Shown piece after piece: positions 39,388-48,745 of a stretch of 64,000 nt of DNA. The notes below the pieces were generated by a model. It was not told the DNA's origin, made no database searches, and was given only the letters and a program-made list of their open reading frames with translations. Made by a program: the position numbers and the translations under genes. Within the stretch, counting starts at the first letter, position 1. The number at the start of each line of letters is the position of its first letter. The DNA comes from an uncultured Fibrobacterota bacterium. GTDB lineage: Bacteria > Fibrobacterota > Fibrobacteria > Fibrobacterales > Fibrobacteraceae. The stretch spans positions 1-64,000 of the forward strand of contig CAIRAY010000125.1 of assembly GCA_903876665.1 (NCBI GenBank). Direction: 5' to 3'.

Positions 39388-42170
39388 AACACATAAACTC
39401 TCCATTTTGGATTCTCTATTCCATTCTGGCTCCGCTCCTTGTCCTGCTTGCCATTTTTGGGGACTCGCTTTATACCATTTTCACCGAGCTGACCCAGCCA
39501 GGGCAACACGCCTGGATTAGCTTATTTGCCTTAATGGGCACCTATTTGACGGGCATTTCGCTATATGGACTCCATTGCCTCCGCAAGGATCGTAACATTC
39601 CGTGGCAGAGTGGTTTGGGAGTGTTGCTAATCCACGCCATCCTCCTTTTTCTGTTTGTCTACTTTGCCGATACCCTGGTGCCCAGAACCATTCCCCAATG
39701 GATTTTGAGCAGTGGGGACCTGTGTCGCTACGCCTTTACCTTCGGCATGCCCGGAGCCGTCTGGGGATTACTGGCCCTAGTGGACGCCCAGGCCCGCAAA
39801 GAGTTTTTCAAAGGCAACATCAAGCTTCGCCCCCTCCCCTTGGTTTTACTCTTTGGCGTTCCATTGAGTTTATATGTTGTTTTCACCATCGGAATGCCTC
39901 TTTTGGGTCAGGCATCCTTCCCTATGATTGAAATTCTTTTACCGGTTGGATTGGTCCTCGGGGTACTGGGCTTTCTTTTTGGACTTGTTTCGGTTCTTTA
40001 TCATTTAGTTACACGCAAAACGCTCAGTTCTCGGGTCACCTTCTGGCTATTTAAATTTCCAGCCTTGCTAGGTTTCCCAATCCTGGGTCTCTTCATCAAT
40101 GGAAAAATGGGTGGTGTCTTTGGTGATTTTTCAAGTCCACTATTTTATATTCTTACTGGGGCGAGCGGAATTCTCTTTTTGATTCCTCTCACGGGCTCGG
40201 GCATCCAAGCTCAAACCATATTCTGGCTACGCTCCCTTTCCATCACATTCCTGGGATTCTTCTTTCTCCTCTTTCTGCCCTTCCTTCCCCTGTCGGTCTT
40301 TGCCGTGATATTTATCGGCACGGGATTTTTGATGCTGGCTCCGCTGATCGCCATGATGTTTGCAGGCCAAAGGCTGTATCTTGATTTTATCGCTATTAAA
40401 GATCAATATTCAACAATCCGCGCCAGCCTGCTCCTGTTCTCCGGAATGGTTGTTTTGCCTTTGATCTTGACGCTCAACAACCTACAGGACCGTCGCATTT
40501 TTCAAGGAATGCTGGACCATGTTTTCGATTCCCCAGACCATTCGATTGAGCTTGCAGCTGGGGACTTGGGCTCCATTGTCAAAGGGCTCCAGTCCCTTTC
40601 GGCCATGCAAAACAATAGGGGTTGGTTTTCCGGAGGAAGCTCCTACACCCCCTATTTGACTCCTTATTATAACTGGCTCGTTTTTGATAATATGAATTTG
40701 CCGACAGAAAAATTGCGGGTGTTGAATGAAATCTTCCGTAACCTCCCGGGGGAAGAATCCCCGAACCGCCCGCGCCCTTGGACCGGTGGGGGAAAGGTGT
40801 CCATTGCACAAAGCTCCGTGCAGTGGAAAACCGCAAATGAATCCAGGATACAACTGATCCTTAAAAATGAACTATCCTCGCAGCAGGAATTCCGCAGTCG
40901 CATCCAGTTGCCTGCAGATGCCTTTATCAGCGGATATTCGCTGACCATTAATGGAATCGACAAGGAGGGCTTACTGGTTGAGCGCAAAGCGGCAACATGG
41001 GTTTATCAGCAGATTTTGAACGAGAACCGCGACCCCGGATTGCTTCGCTATTTGCCGGGTAGCCCAGACCTGGAGCTCCGCATATTCCCCTTCTCCGGCA
41101 ATCAAATCCGCTATTCCGGTCTGAGCGTTCTTCACAATGGTCCCATTCAAATTCAATTGGACAGCACTACGATCCAAATTGATGGAGACTCTGCGGCGCG
41201 CACTTTGGAATTCCCGGGCCTCGGCGCTGTGATCCCCTCGTCCAGAATAGACCAATTACCGCGAGCCCTTCTGCCTCGGCGTTTCCATTTGATCCTGGAT
41301 GCCTCGGAAAATGCCAAGGCAGGGCAATTGCTACGAGTGGCCCAGGTGGACACATTCTTAGCCAGGAACCCGGGGACTCCTTCTTTTTTGGCCATGAATT
41401 TCCGAGGCAAGCAATTGTCGGAAAAAACTTGGAAACAAGAATACCTGGACTTCCCTAAAGAAGGTGGCCTTTTTCTGGAGCGGGCAATTCGAAATTCTTT
41501 GGTGAATGCATATAAAATATCACGAGACACCCTTCCCCGCCTAGTGCTGTTTTCCGACCGCAAAGTATTCCCTGTCCTTAAAAACGACCTTGCTAAATTT
41601 GCCATTACCCAAGGAGGAGATGCCTGTATTTTTGTCATGAACAGTCGCGGAGAGCTCTGGCAAAAGCGCCTGAATGGCGATTCCCTACAAAGAATCGAGA
41701 AGCTCCCCGACCTCGATAGCTCTGCCATTTTTACCAACCAGGAAAACCTACGCTTTGCGCTCCCCTTGCATCAAGGTAGCGTACTTTTGCCCTTTGTTCC
41801 CCCAAGCCTGGCTTCGCAAGCGCAGGCAACGAACGCCCCCGCCTGGGATGCCGCAGCCCGCCTAGCCCTGTTGGATTTGCAGGACGCCATTTTTCCGCGC
41901 AAGCAATGGAAAAACCTCGTACAACAAAGTTTTGCCCAACACGTGCTTATGCCCTCCACGGCTTTTATAGTAGTGGAAAATCCTGCACAGGAAAAGGCTC
42001 TTCTGCAAAAGCAAAAGGATGTGCTCAAAGCCAACGCCAATCTTGAAATTGATGCTCAGGAAAGCCAAATGTCCGAGCCGGAATTTTGGATTCTGCTTGC
42101 GGTGGCGGTGGCGTCTCTGCTGTGGCAAGGCAGATCGCGCCTTACTGGTAAATCCGTAACCAGCGGGTAG
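39384..42170 (+). CDS. MSEP-CTERM sorting-domain protein, target of exosortase K
   Basis: The 928-residue protein has about ten N-terminal hydrophobic helices (1-380), a soluble part with a VIT-like domain (about 470-600: QEFRSRIQLPADAFISGYSL, KAATWVYQQILNENRDPGLL), and near the end MSEPEFWILLAVAVASLLW (from 896) followed by the basic GRSRLTGK. A motif, a helix and a basic patch make a sorting tail, and MSEP is the signature of the family paired with XrtK. The large soluble domain is probably periplasmic or surface-exposed. The role of the system is unknown. Confidence 0.85.
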   Translation: MKHINSPFWILYSILAPLLVLLAIFGDSLYTIFTELTQPGQHAWISLFALMGTYLTGISLYGLHCLRKDRNIPWQSGLGVLLIHAILLFLFVYFADTLVPRTIPQWILSSGDLCRYAFTFGMPGAVWGLLALVDAQARKEFFKGNIKLRPLPLVLLFGVPLSLYVVFTIGMPLLGQASFPMIEILLPVGLVLGVLGFLFGLVSVLYHLVTRKTLSSRVTFWLFKFPALLGFPILGLFINGKMGGVFGDFSSPLFYILTGASGILFLIPLTGSGIQAQTIFWLRSLSITFLGFFFLLFLPFLPLSVFAVIFIGTGFLMLAPLIAMMFAGQRLYLDFIAIKDQYSTIRASLLLFSGMVVLPLILTLNNLQDRRIFQGMLDHVFDSPDHSIELAAGDLGSIVKGLQSLSAMQNNRGWFSGGSSYTPYLTPYYNWLVFDNMNLPTEKLRVLNEIFRNLPGEESPNRPRPWTGGGKVSIAQSSVQWKTANESRIQLILKNELSSQQEFRSRIQLPADAFISGYSLTINGIDKEGLLVERKAATWVYQQILNENRDPGLLRYLPGSPDLELRIFPFSGNQIRYSGLSVLHNGPIQIQLDSTTIQIDGDSAARTLEFPGLGAVIPSSRIDQLPRALLPRRFHLILDASENAKAGQLLRVAQVDTFLARNPGTPSFLAMNFRGKQLSEKTWKQEYLDFPKEGGLFLERAIRNSLVNAYKISRDTLPRLVLFSDRKVFPVLKNDLAKFAITQGGDACIFVMNSRGELWQKRLNGDSLQRIEKLPDLDSSAIFTNQENLRFALPLHQGSVLLPFVPPSLASQAQATNAPAWDAAARLALLDLQDAIFPRKQWKNLVQQSFAQHVLMPSTAFIVVENPAQEKALLQKQKDVLKANANLEIDAQESQMSEPEFWILLAVAVASLLWQGRSRLTGKSVTSG

Positions 42171-42978
42171 TGTCGGCAAATTGGGTTTGGATCCAATGCC
42201 GGTGTGCATCGTAATTGCGAACCAAAGTGGAGGATTCTTTTGGTGAGAGCGTTCGCTGGGTTTGCAGGCTGTCAAAGTCCGTGTAGGTGCGCCATTCTTC
42301 GGAATATTGTGAATCGGATTCTACCTTGCTCCGGCAATATAGGGGAAGCTCTCCGCGCATTTTGCAGTTCTCCTGTGCGTAGGTACGCCAGTTCCCTGCC
42401 GAGTCCAGGACCTGATTTCGTGTCAGGCGGGTACCAGTGCCCCGGGCGGTCAAGGTGCGGCTCCTGATGCGTCCAAACTCTTGTAGCCATAGGGTATCCG
42501 AATATGCGAGGGTGTCCCGGCCATAGCGAAGGAATCGGGCAAAAACCCATGCATGCTGGGCAGAATCCCATTGGTAGGTGGACTCCGCCAAGGCTTTTCC
42601 TTTGGAGTCCGTAACCCAAACCCGACGCGCATTCAGGCGACAGGTGTCTTGTTCGCAATCTTTGCGGATTTCAACGCGGCGGAATGGTTCCGGATACTCC
42701 ATTCGATAGTCCAGCGCCAAAGGGGGCTTCTCTGGATCGGTCAATTGGAAATATTGCTTGGCCGTGTCTTGGCCCACAGCGTTGTATTGGTATTTCATGC
42801 GAAACTGAGGAACCCATTTACCTGATACAGGATCCTTTGACTCCACAATGATTTCGCGCAGCAAGGCATTGGCGGGGTGGTCTACAAGGTCCTGTTTTGC
42901 GCATGAAAATATAGCGAGCAAGGCAATAGCGGCAAGCCGTGAAAAAGGAAAGGGTCTTTTGGGAGTTTGGTCCGCCAT
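42142..42978 (-). CDS. Lipoprotein of unknown function
   Basis: The 278-residue product starts MADQTPKRPFPFSRLAAIAL and reaches a lipobox in LLAIFSCAK. The mature part has repeated beta-strand-turn patterns around Trp/Tyr/Arg (MKYQYNAVGQDTAKQYFQLT, STYQWDSAQHAWVFARFLRY), with four Cys in two pairs. This pattern recalls YD/RHS-like strand repeats, but I will not name a family. It converges on the MSEP-CTERM gene with a 29-bp overlap and is divergent from the PAS-GGDEF gene. Confidence 0.7.
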   Translation of the reverse strand: MADQTPKRPFPFSRLAAIALLAIFSCAKQDLVDHPANALLREIIVESKDPVSGKWVPQFRMKYQYNAVGQDTAKQYFQLTDPEKPPLALDYRMEYPEPFRRVEIRKDCEQDTCRLNARRVWVTDSKGKALAESTYQWDSAQHAWVFARFLRYGRDTLAYSDTLWLQEFGRIRSRTLTARGTGTRLTRNQVLDSAGNWRTYAQENCKMRGELPLYCRSKVESDSQYSEEWRTYTDFDSLQTQRTLSPKESSTLVRNYDAHRHWIQTQFADTTRWLRIYQ

Positions 42979-43048
42979 TTACCGAAATGTAGAAGATTTG
43001 GTTGTGTTCTTTCACGGGTATCTTGCGGAATACGGGCAAATTTTGTGG

Positions 43049-43054
43049 TATAAT
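43049..43054 (+). promoter_or_regulatory. Perfect -10 box seven bases before the PAS-GGDEF start codon
   Basis: TATAAT at 43049-43054 is an exact -10 box and the ATG is at 43061. Transcription from it would start at or next to the ATG, giving an mRNA with little or no leader. No clear -35 box sits 16-18 bp upstream, so the box may be coincidental. Confidence 0.35.
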
Positions 43055-43060
43055 CGTCCC

Positions 43061-44485
43061 ATGTACATTGATATTTGGACCCTAATCGCATTCCTGATCT
43101 CTGCTTCAGTACTGGTAGGATTGTTAATCTGGATGCACAAGCGCGATCTGACGGGCAAGAACGAAAGACTGGAAATGCTTTCCCAGGTCTATGCCACCAC
43201 CACCGAAGCGGTGTCCATCACCCGCCTGGCCGATGGGGTGTTTGTCGATGTCAATAATGTCCTTTTGGTGCTTACCGGCTACGCTCGGGAAGAGCTCCTG
43301 GGAAATTCAACCATCACCGTGAATTTATGGGCAAATGTCAAGGACCGTAGTGCATTTGTGGGTGCATTGTTGGAAAAGGGCGAATGTATAAACAAGGAAT
43401 TCGAATTTAGATGCAAAGATGGAAGTCTAATCTTGGGTTTGATTTCAGGACGGATTGTTCCGATTCGGGGAACACCCCATATTGTGAGTATGATCCGTGA
43501 TATCACGGAGCGCAAACAAGCCCAAATTGCTTTGCAAGAAAGCGAAGAGCTATATCGCTCCATTCTCAATGCTTTTCCCGATGATATTACCATTACGGAT
43601 CTTCAGGGGAAGCTTCTGGTGACATCCCCTGCAGCCCACTTGGTATTTGGCTATGAGCCAAATTATGACTATTCTCAAATGACGATTGCCGATTTTATCG
43701 TACCGGCAGATCTTGCGCGTGCACGCGAAAATATTCGTCGCATGCATGACGGAACATACGTGGGTCCCAATGATTATCATGGGTTGCGCCACGATCGGAC
43801 GATTATCGATATCGAGGTGAATAGCGGGTTGATTCATGATGCCGATGGAAAGCCCAGGAGAATGGTGTTTATTGTACGCGATATTTCCGAGCGCAAGCTG
43901 GCTGCGAAAAAAATTCAAGATTTGGTGCGCCAATTGGAGATTGAAAAGCTACATGCAGAGTCCATTGCCATGACCGATGGGCTCACCGGCCTTGCGAACC
44001 GCAGATACTTTGATGAAGCGTTGCAACGCGAATTCTACCGGATGAAACGTTCCGGTGCCCCCTTTTCTTTGATTCTTTTAGATATCGATAATTTCAAAAA
44101 GTACAATGACTCCTATGGCCATGTCCTGGGAGACGAATGTTTGCGGAGGGTCGCCACCACTTTGCAAATGGTCGTGGGGCGCGTGCCCGATATTTTGGCA
44201 CGCTATGGTGGGGAGGAATTTGTGATAATCTTGCCTGCCACAGATGCCCAAGGGGCGGTAACACTTGCCGAACGGATTCGTAGCTCCATTGAGGATCTTG
44301 CCATACCGCATCGATTATCGGACCCCCAATGGGTCACCATTAGTCTTGGGGTGATCTCTGCAACCGCGACCATCGAACTCAATGAACCCAAAGACGTGGT
44401 AACCCTGGCGGACCGGGGGCTTTACCTCGCCAAGTCTTCAGGCCGCAATTGTGTTCGGCTCGGCAACGGCCGGGCATCTGCGTGA
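43061..44485 (+). CDS. PAS-PAS-GGDEF diguanylate cyclase with one N-terminal helix
   Basis: The 474-residue protein starts MYIDIWTLIAFLISASVLVG, one membrane helix. Two PAS domains follow: about 45-165 (ending DITERKQAQIALQESEELYR) and about 175-295 (ending VRDISERKLAAKK). After a short coiled coil comes GGDEF (about 310-470) with TDGLTGLANRRYFDEALQRE, LDIDNFKKYNDSYGH and ARYGGEEFVIIL. GGEEF is an active form. The I-site RxxD is not evident where expected. The extended frame upstream of 43061 is not coding. It is the strongest candidate in the window for an active cyclase besides the REC-GGDEF protein. Confidence 0.9.
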   Translation: MYIDIWTLIAFLISASVLVGLLIWMHKRDLTGKNERLEMLSQVYATTTEAVSITRLADGVFVDVNNVLLVLTGYAREELLGNSTITVNLWANVKDRSAFVGALLEKGECINKEFEFRCKDGSLILGLISGRIVPIRGTPHIVSMIRDITERKQAQIALQESEELYRSILNAFPDDITITDLQGKLLVTSPAAHLVFGYEPNYDYSQMTIADFIVPADLARARENIRRMHDGTYVGPNDYHGLRHDRTIIDIEVNSGLIHDADGKPRRMVFIVRDISERKLAAKKIQDLVRQLEIEKLHAESIAMTDGLTGLANRRYFDEALQREFYRMKRSGAPFSLILLDIDNFKKYNDSYGHVLGDECLRRVATTLQMVVGRVPDILARYGGEEFVIILPATDAQGAVTLAERIRSSIEDLAIPHRLSDPQWVTISLGVISATATIELNEPKDVVTLADRGLYLAKSSGRNCVRLGNGRASA

Positions 44486-44509
44486 GTGAAGCCCTTGGCG
44501 TTTTGGGGC

Positions 44510-47500
44510 TTATCGCTTTCTGCGAATTCCCCAGGTTTGGTTTGTGGTTTTGTCTTCGAGCTTGAAGGACCTGGCTTTGACCACAAAATGGAGTCGCGCG
44601 ACATAAGCTCCGGTTCCTACCAGACGACCAGATTGACTGCGGGTGTTCCAACCGATAAAAAGGTTCCCGGGGTTTTTGGTGCAATCGCCTTGGAAGAGTG
44701 AATCTGCACAAGTTACCCGGCCACTGGATTTATTTACAAACTGGCCTTCATTGGTAAAGTACCAGGTTTCAAATTCAAGGACGATGTCTTTGGGCAAGGG
44801 TTTTCCGGGGGTGCTTTCGATCACGTTGGCGAGGTCAAAGCGGATCAGGTGCCCGGGCACTCCCTCCTGCGCGATGATGTCCTTAATGTTTTGATTCGGA
44901 TTGGCAAGGACCACGCGGGTTGGAGGAGAGTTTTCCTTGGGAGTGGTTTTGCTATCCATTTCAACAAGGCCAACGGTTTCTACCCGGGAACGCTGACGCC
45001 CAATGATGCGAACCCAAGGGTTTTTGCTGTGTGCAAAATTTTGGGATAGGTCGCGACCGCGCTTGGGCAAAAGCCTTATGGAATCGCCAACGGCAGGGGT
45101 TACTGCGGCTTTGTTGCTATATAGAATAACAAACTTGCTTCCTTCCAGGCGACTGAATCCGATGAGGTAGCTCATATCGGCAGAGCTTTCTACGGCCGAA
45201 CGCCAGGCATGAATGGCAAACAAACTATCTACCGCAATGGAGTCGTCTACAATGGATTCACTCAGGGTTACAATCAGAGTATCTACGGATTTTCCGGGCC
45301 CGACTTCTGCCGACACCACAATGGGTCCCATGTGGTCTTCGATGGGAGCATTGATTTCGAAGGGGACAATTTTCCCGGAGTCCGCGCCTTCGGTGGGAAT
45401 ATAGGTGAACCAGGTCAGACTGGCTCCCTGATAGGCCGTTCCATCTGAATTGCCGGTGGCAATAAAGTCAGTCAAGCTGTCTCCGGTAATTACCACAAGG
45501 GAATCTTTGAGGATATACTTGGTGATTGCGGATTTTTTGAGTTTATTATCCGTTTGATCGCCCCAGCGCCATTGTAAAGAATCGGGTGCGTCTTTGCCTT
45601 TTAGGGCTCTGCTGTAGCCCAGAATCAGACTGTCGGCCATGCCATCGCCATTGCGGTCGTGCATTTGTGCCAGGCGCAGGAAGGGAACAGGAGGCTCCTT
45701 GAGCTGAATATTCTTCCACCAGAGCTCGTTCTGTACCGAGGCTCCATGAACACGGAAGCTTGCGGAATCGAGTTTGGCCTGGCCCATGACCCAAATCACA
45801 GCGCGGCCGGAATCCAGTTTGATGCTGGTGATGGGAGATTTATTGGAATCCAGGAATACTAAAGAATCGGGAGAATCGAGGAGCAGTTCATCCGTACAAT
45901 CGGGGCATTTTATTCCCATGTAGCGGGCTTCGATGTAGACAGCGTAAGGGATGAAAGCCCATTCCCCCAGTTTGGTGGTGTTCGGATTTATGCCTTTCCA
46001 GAGAGAGTCGGTAAAGGTAATTCCAGGGAGAGGGTAGCTTGGGATGTTGAATGTCACTTCGCCACTCAGGGAGCCGTCGATGGAATGAATAAAGGTGAGC
46101 TTGTATTGACCTGGGGCTAAGGACCGGTCCCGGACAATGGCAACGGTGTCGATGCTAAAGGAGGTGAAGTCCGCGCCGATGGTTATGCCACCATAGTTGA
46201 CTCCAGATATCAAAGACCTGGGGCCAGTGGGAAACATGGGTCCAGATAGAAGAAAGTTCGATGCCGCTTTGACGGTATCCGCTGCTGCCGTGTTGCTGAA
46301 ATCACAGCTCAGGGATTGCTCTTTGAGGATTTGCCAGATCTCGTAGCTCACGACTCCTTTGGGGGCATCGACTTTGAGGGGATAGAAAGTCCGGTCCGTT
46401 TTTAGGTCCATGGAGGTGCGCATTTTGAAGTTGGAACCGCAAGTGTTGCGCTCCGCAAAAAAGATGTCGAAGGGATAAATCGTGCCAGCGGTTAGTCCCA
46501 AGGAATCCACATTTACGCTTCCACTGATGGGTCCATGGACGCCACCAATGTCGACCACCAGGGAGTCGTTAATGAATACCCACACATCGTCATCGCCACG
46601 GAAATCAAAATACTGACCGGGCACATATTTGAATTCAGCATTGACATGCATGGTGAAGGCGAAATTATGCAGGCCAATACTGGAGCAATCGCCATCTTGG
46701 CTGAAATTGGGGTTAGCAATGGTTTTTGCTGTATCGAGAAAGCGAAAATTATCTAATGGGAAAAATCCGGGCATGGCCTTGGCTTTATTTTCATAGTAGT
46801 CCGCAAGCCAGAATCCATCTGCGTCAAGGGCAAGTGGCAGGTCATAGCAGGTCGCATTGGTTTTGCCACCCGAAAGTGGAATCGCGGTAAACCAGTTGGC
46901 CAAATCTTTAGGAGCGCAGGTTCCTGCGTTTCCATTTGCCTGTCTAGGCGGAGTGGTCGATTGCACCAAATTCCCGTTCACCAGCTTTTCTTCCACCATG
47001 CCGAGCCAATGGCCTCCGCAGCCCGTGGTGGGTTGCTGAAAGTCGTCTTCGTTCTGGCTTCGATCAAAGACCATTACTGCGAGTTCCCGGGAGGGGCATT
47101 CTCCGGGTGGTCCGGGGTAGGTGCTGGAGAGAACTGCCGCGCCGGTGGGGTAGGGGTTGGGTTTGATCCAGGCCTGATTTCCCAAGGCCATGAGGGAATC
47201 CAGGTCAATGGCCGCGCTGTCTTGGATTCCCGTAGATGTATAAAGCTCTGTGCCCAATGCCTGCTTGAATTTGGCGGTCCAGGCGAGGGGTTCTTCATAT
47301 AGGGTGGTGCGATACCAGCCACAAGTGTCCGAAATGGCGGTCATACGAAGGGTATCTGCGCCCAGTAGGAGTCGTGGTACGGTGCCTTCAAAAGGATTCA
47401 TGATGTTTATTGTCCGGATCTGCAGGGGAGCCCGGATGACTTTGAAGGTGGTTCCCACGGGAAGAAGCCACACCTCGTATTCCCCAGAGGGGAATAGCGT

Positions 47501-48493
47501 GGTTAATTTAAGGGATGCGTAGGTCTGGGTCGCGTTTTCGGGAGTGGGATAATAGCTTCTGATATCCAAATTTGCGGTTTTGAATTCGGTGTGGGCATAT
47601 TGTGCAGCTGAAAAGGCAAAGCGCCACCAGCCCTTCAGTTCTCCGGTCGAATCCATGGCGGCGTAGTTTCCAAGGATGTTTCCGGCATGCAGGTAAACCG
47701 GAAGTTCGAAGCGGTTCGGGTCAGAAGCCCAAGGGTGCAGGATATGCACTACGCGAGCCGTATCCATGCATGTTCCAGCGGTACCCACCGTCGAATCCCC
47801 GGCCAACGTGGCAGCCGTTCCATCCACAAAAAGGGTGTCCTTTTTTGCAAGGAGTGAGGTCAAATTCAGACTGCCCGTGACCGGAAGAGTCTTATCCGTG
47901 TAGGGTCTTTGAAAATGGACTTGTCCGAGGGTGATTTGGGCGTCGCGTAGGGCTCCTTTGAACCAGCCACAACGGGTAGGTTCGGTGGAGTAACGCAGGC
48001 GGACCGTGTCCGTTCCCACAATCATGTTAGGAAGAACCTTGTTGCCCCAGGGGCTCTTGAACCAGATTACTTTTGCGCCCGGAGGAATCAGCTCAATGTG
48101 GTAGCCCTTGGCAGAAGCGTCAGGGATTACCCAAATCTCCTTTTCGGTACCGAACAAATCGACTACTTTGGGTTTGATTTCGGTGCCAGCAGCGGTTTTC
48201 CAGGTTTCACCGCCATTGCAGTTCTGGTCCGTGGCCAGGCCACAATTTTTGAGGGTGAAGTCTTCCCATGTATAGGTAGCTTTTGGGAATGTCTGAGTGA
48301 AATAGCCATCACTTTCACGGGTCATTTGTTTGGTGGGATCGGCGTTATATATGCCGGTCGCCCCTCCATTTAGATGGTGCCGATTGAGTATCTTCACCGG
48401 ATCCGCAGCCCATGGCGACAGAATATGAAGGGTGTACTGCGCAAACGACGCAGAAAGAGCAAACAAAGTCAGCAGAATTGTTTTCATCATCAT
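44510..48493 (-). CDS. Large secreted fibro-slime domain protein
   Basis: The 1327-residue product has a signal peptide (MMMKTILLTLFALSASFAQ). Its first 400 residues alternate two short modules: HILSPWAADP and HILHPWASDP open one; SPWGNKVLPNMIVGTDTVRL with CGWFKGAL, and NPFEGTVPRLLLGADTLRM with CGWYRTTL, open the other. The fibro-slime domain (about 470-700) has AVMVFDRSQNEDDF, then QYFDFRGDDDVWVFINDSLV with DIGGVHG, a PA14-like carbohydrate or calcium fold. More Ig-like modules follow, and the end has GAYVARLHFVVKAR like FlgD/T9SS-type tails. It is probably a surface adhesin for plant polymers. In Fibrobacter, related proteins are found in the outer-membrane and slime fraction. Confidence 0.92.
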   Translation of the reverse strand: MMMKTILLTLFALSASFAQYTLHILSPWAADPVKILNRHHLNGGATGIYNADPTKQMTRESDGYFTQTFPKATYTWEDFTLKNCGLATDQNCNGGETWKTAAGTEIKPKVVDLFGTEKEIWVIPDASAKGYHIELIPPGAKVIWFKSPWGNKVLPNMIVGTDTVRLRYSTEPTRCGWFKGALRDAQITLGQVHFQRPYTDKTLPVTGSLNLTSLLAKKDTLFVDGTAATLAGDSTVGTAGTCMDTARVVHILHPWASDPNRFELPVYLHAGNILGNYAAMDSTGELKGWWRFAFSAAQYAHTEFKTANLDIRSYYPTPENATQTYASLKLTTLFPSGEYEVWLLPVGTTFKVIRAPLQIRTINIMNPFEGTVPRLLLGADTLRMTAISDTCGWYRTTLYEEPLAWTAKFKQALGTELYTSTGIQDSAAIDLDSLMALGNQAWIKPNPYPTGAAVLSSTYPGPPGECPSRELAVMVFDRSQNEDDFQQPTTGCGGHWLGMVEEKLVNGNLVQSTTPPRQANGNAGTCAPKDLANWFTAIPLSGGKTNATCYDLPLALDADGFWLADYYENKAKAMPGFFPLDNFRFLDTAKTIANPNFSQDGDCSSIGLHNFAFTMHVNAEFKYVPGQYFDFRGDDDVWVFINDSLVVDIGGVHGPISGSVNVDSLGLTAGTIYPFDIFFAERNTCGSNFKMRTSMDLKTDRTFYPLKVDAPKGVVSYEIWQILKEQSLSCDFSNTAAADTVKAASNFLLSGPMFPTGPRSLISGVNYGGITIGADFTSFSIDTVAIVRDRSLAPGQYKLTFIHSIDGSLSGEVTFNIPSYPLPGITFTDSLWKGINPNTTKLGEWAFIPYAVYIEARYMGIKCPDCTDELLLDSPDSLVFLDSNKSPITSIKLDSGRAVIWVMGQAKLDSASFRVHGASVQNELWWKNIQLKEPPVPFLRLAQMHDRNGDGMADSLILGYSRALKGKDAPDSLQWRWGDQTDNKLKKSAITKYILKDSLVVITGDSLTDFIATGNSDGTAYQGASLTWFTYIPTEGADSGKIVPFEINAPIEDHMGPIVVSAEVGPGKSVDTLIVTLSESIVDDSIAVDSLFAIHAWRSAVESSADMSYLIGFSRLEGSKFVILYSNKAAVTPAVGDSIRLLPKRGRDLSQNFAHSKNPWVRIIGRQRSRVETVGLVEMDSKTTPKENSPPTRVVLANPNQNIKDIIAQEGVPGHLIRFDLANVIESTPGKPLPKDIVLEFETWYFTNEGQFVNKSSGRVTCADSLFQGDCTKNPGNLFIGWNTRSQSGRLVGTGAYVARLHFVVKARSFKLEDKTTNQTWGIRRKR

Positions 48494-48745
48494 CCCGAAT
48501 TTCCCTAGGCTAGATGGCTCCAGCCAATGTTAAGGCCGACCGTATCCACTGGATATGATCCTTCCCAACAACATTCCATACCGATCCCACTCGGCATGCA
48601 TTCCCTAATTTATCCTGAAATACAGCAAAGAGGTTCCCTGAACTGGGTGTTATTCGCATAGGCTTGCAAGAAATTTTGCAAAAACAGGGTTCCTGTGATC
48701 TGAAACACCCAAATCTGCGGGACCAAAGGTTCTACATTTGCGCCC

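Noticed and set aside
42848-43060. N-terminal extension of the PAS-GGDEF ORF
   Set aside because: It overlaps the divergent lipoprotein gene and has no domain; a membrane helix starts right after the ATG at 43061.
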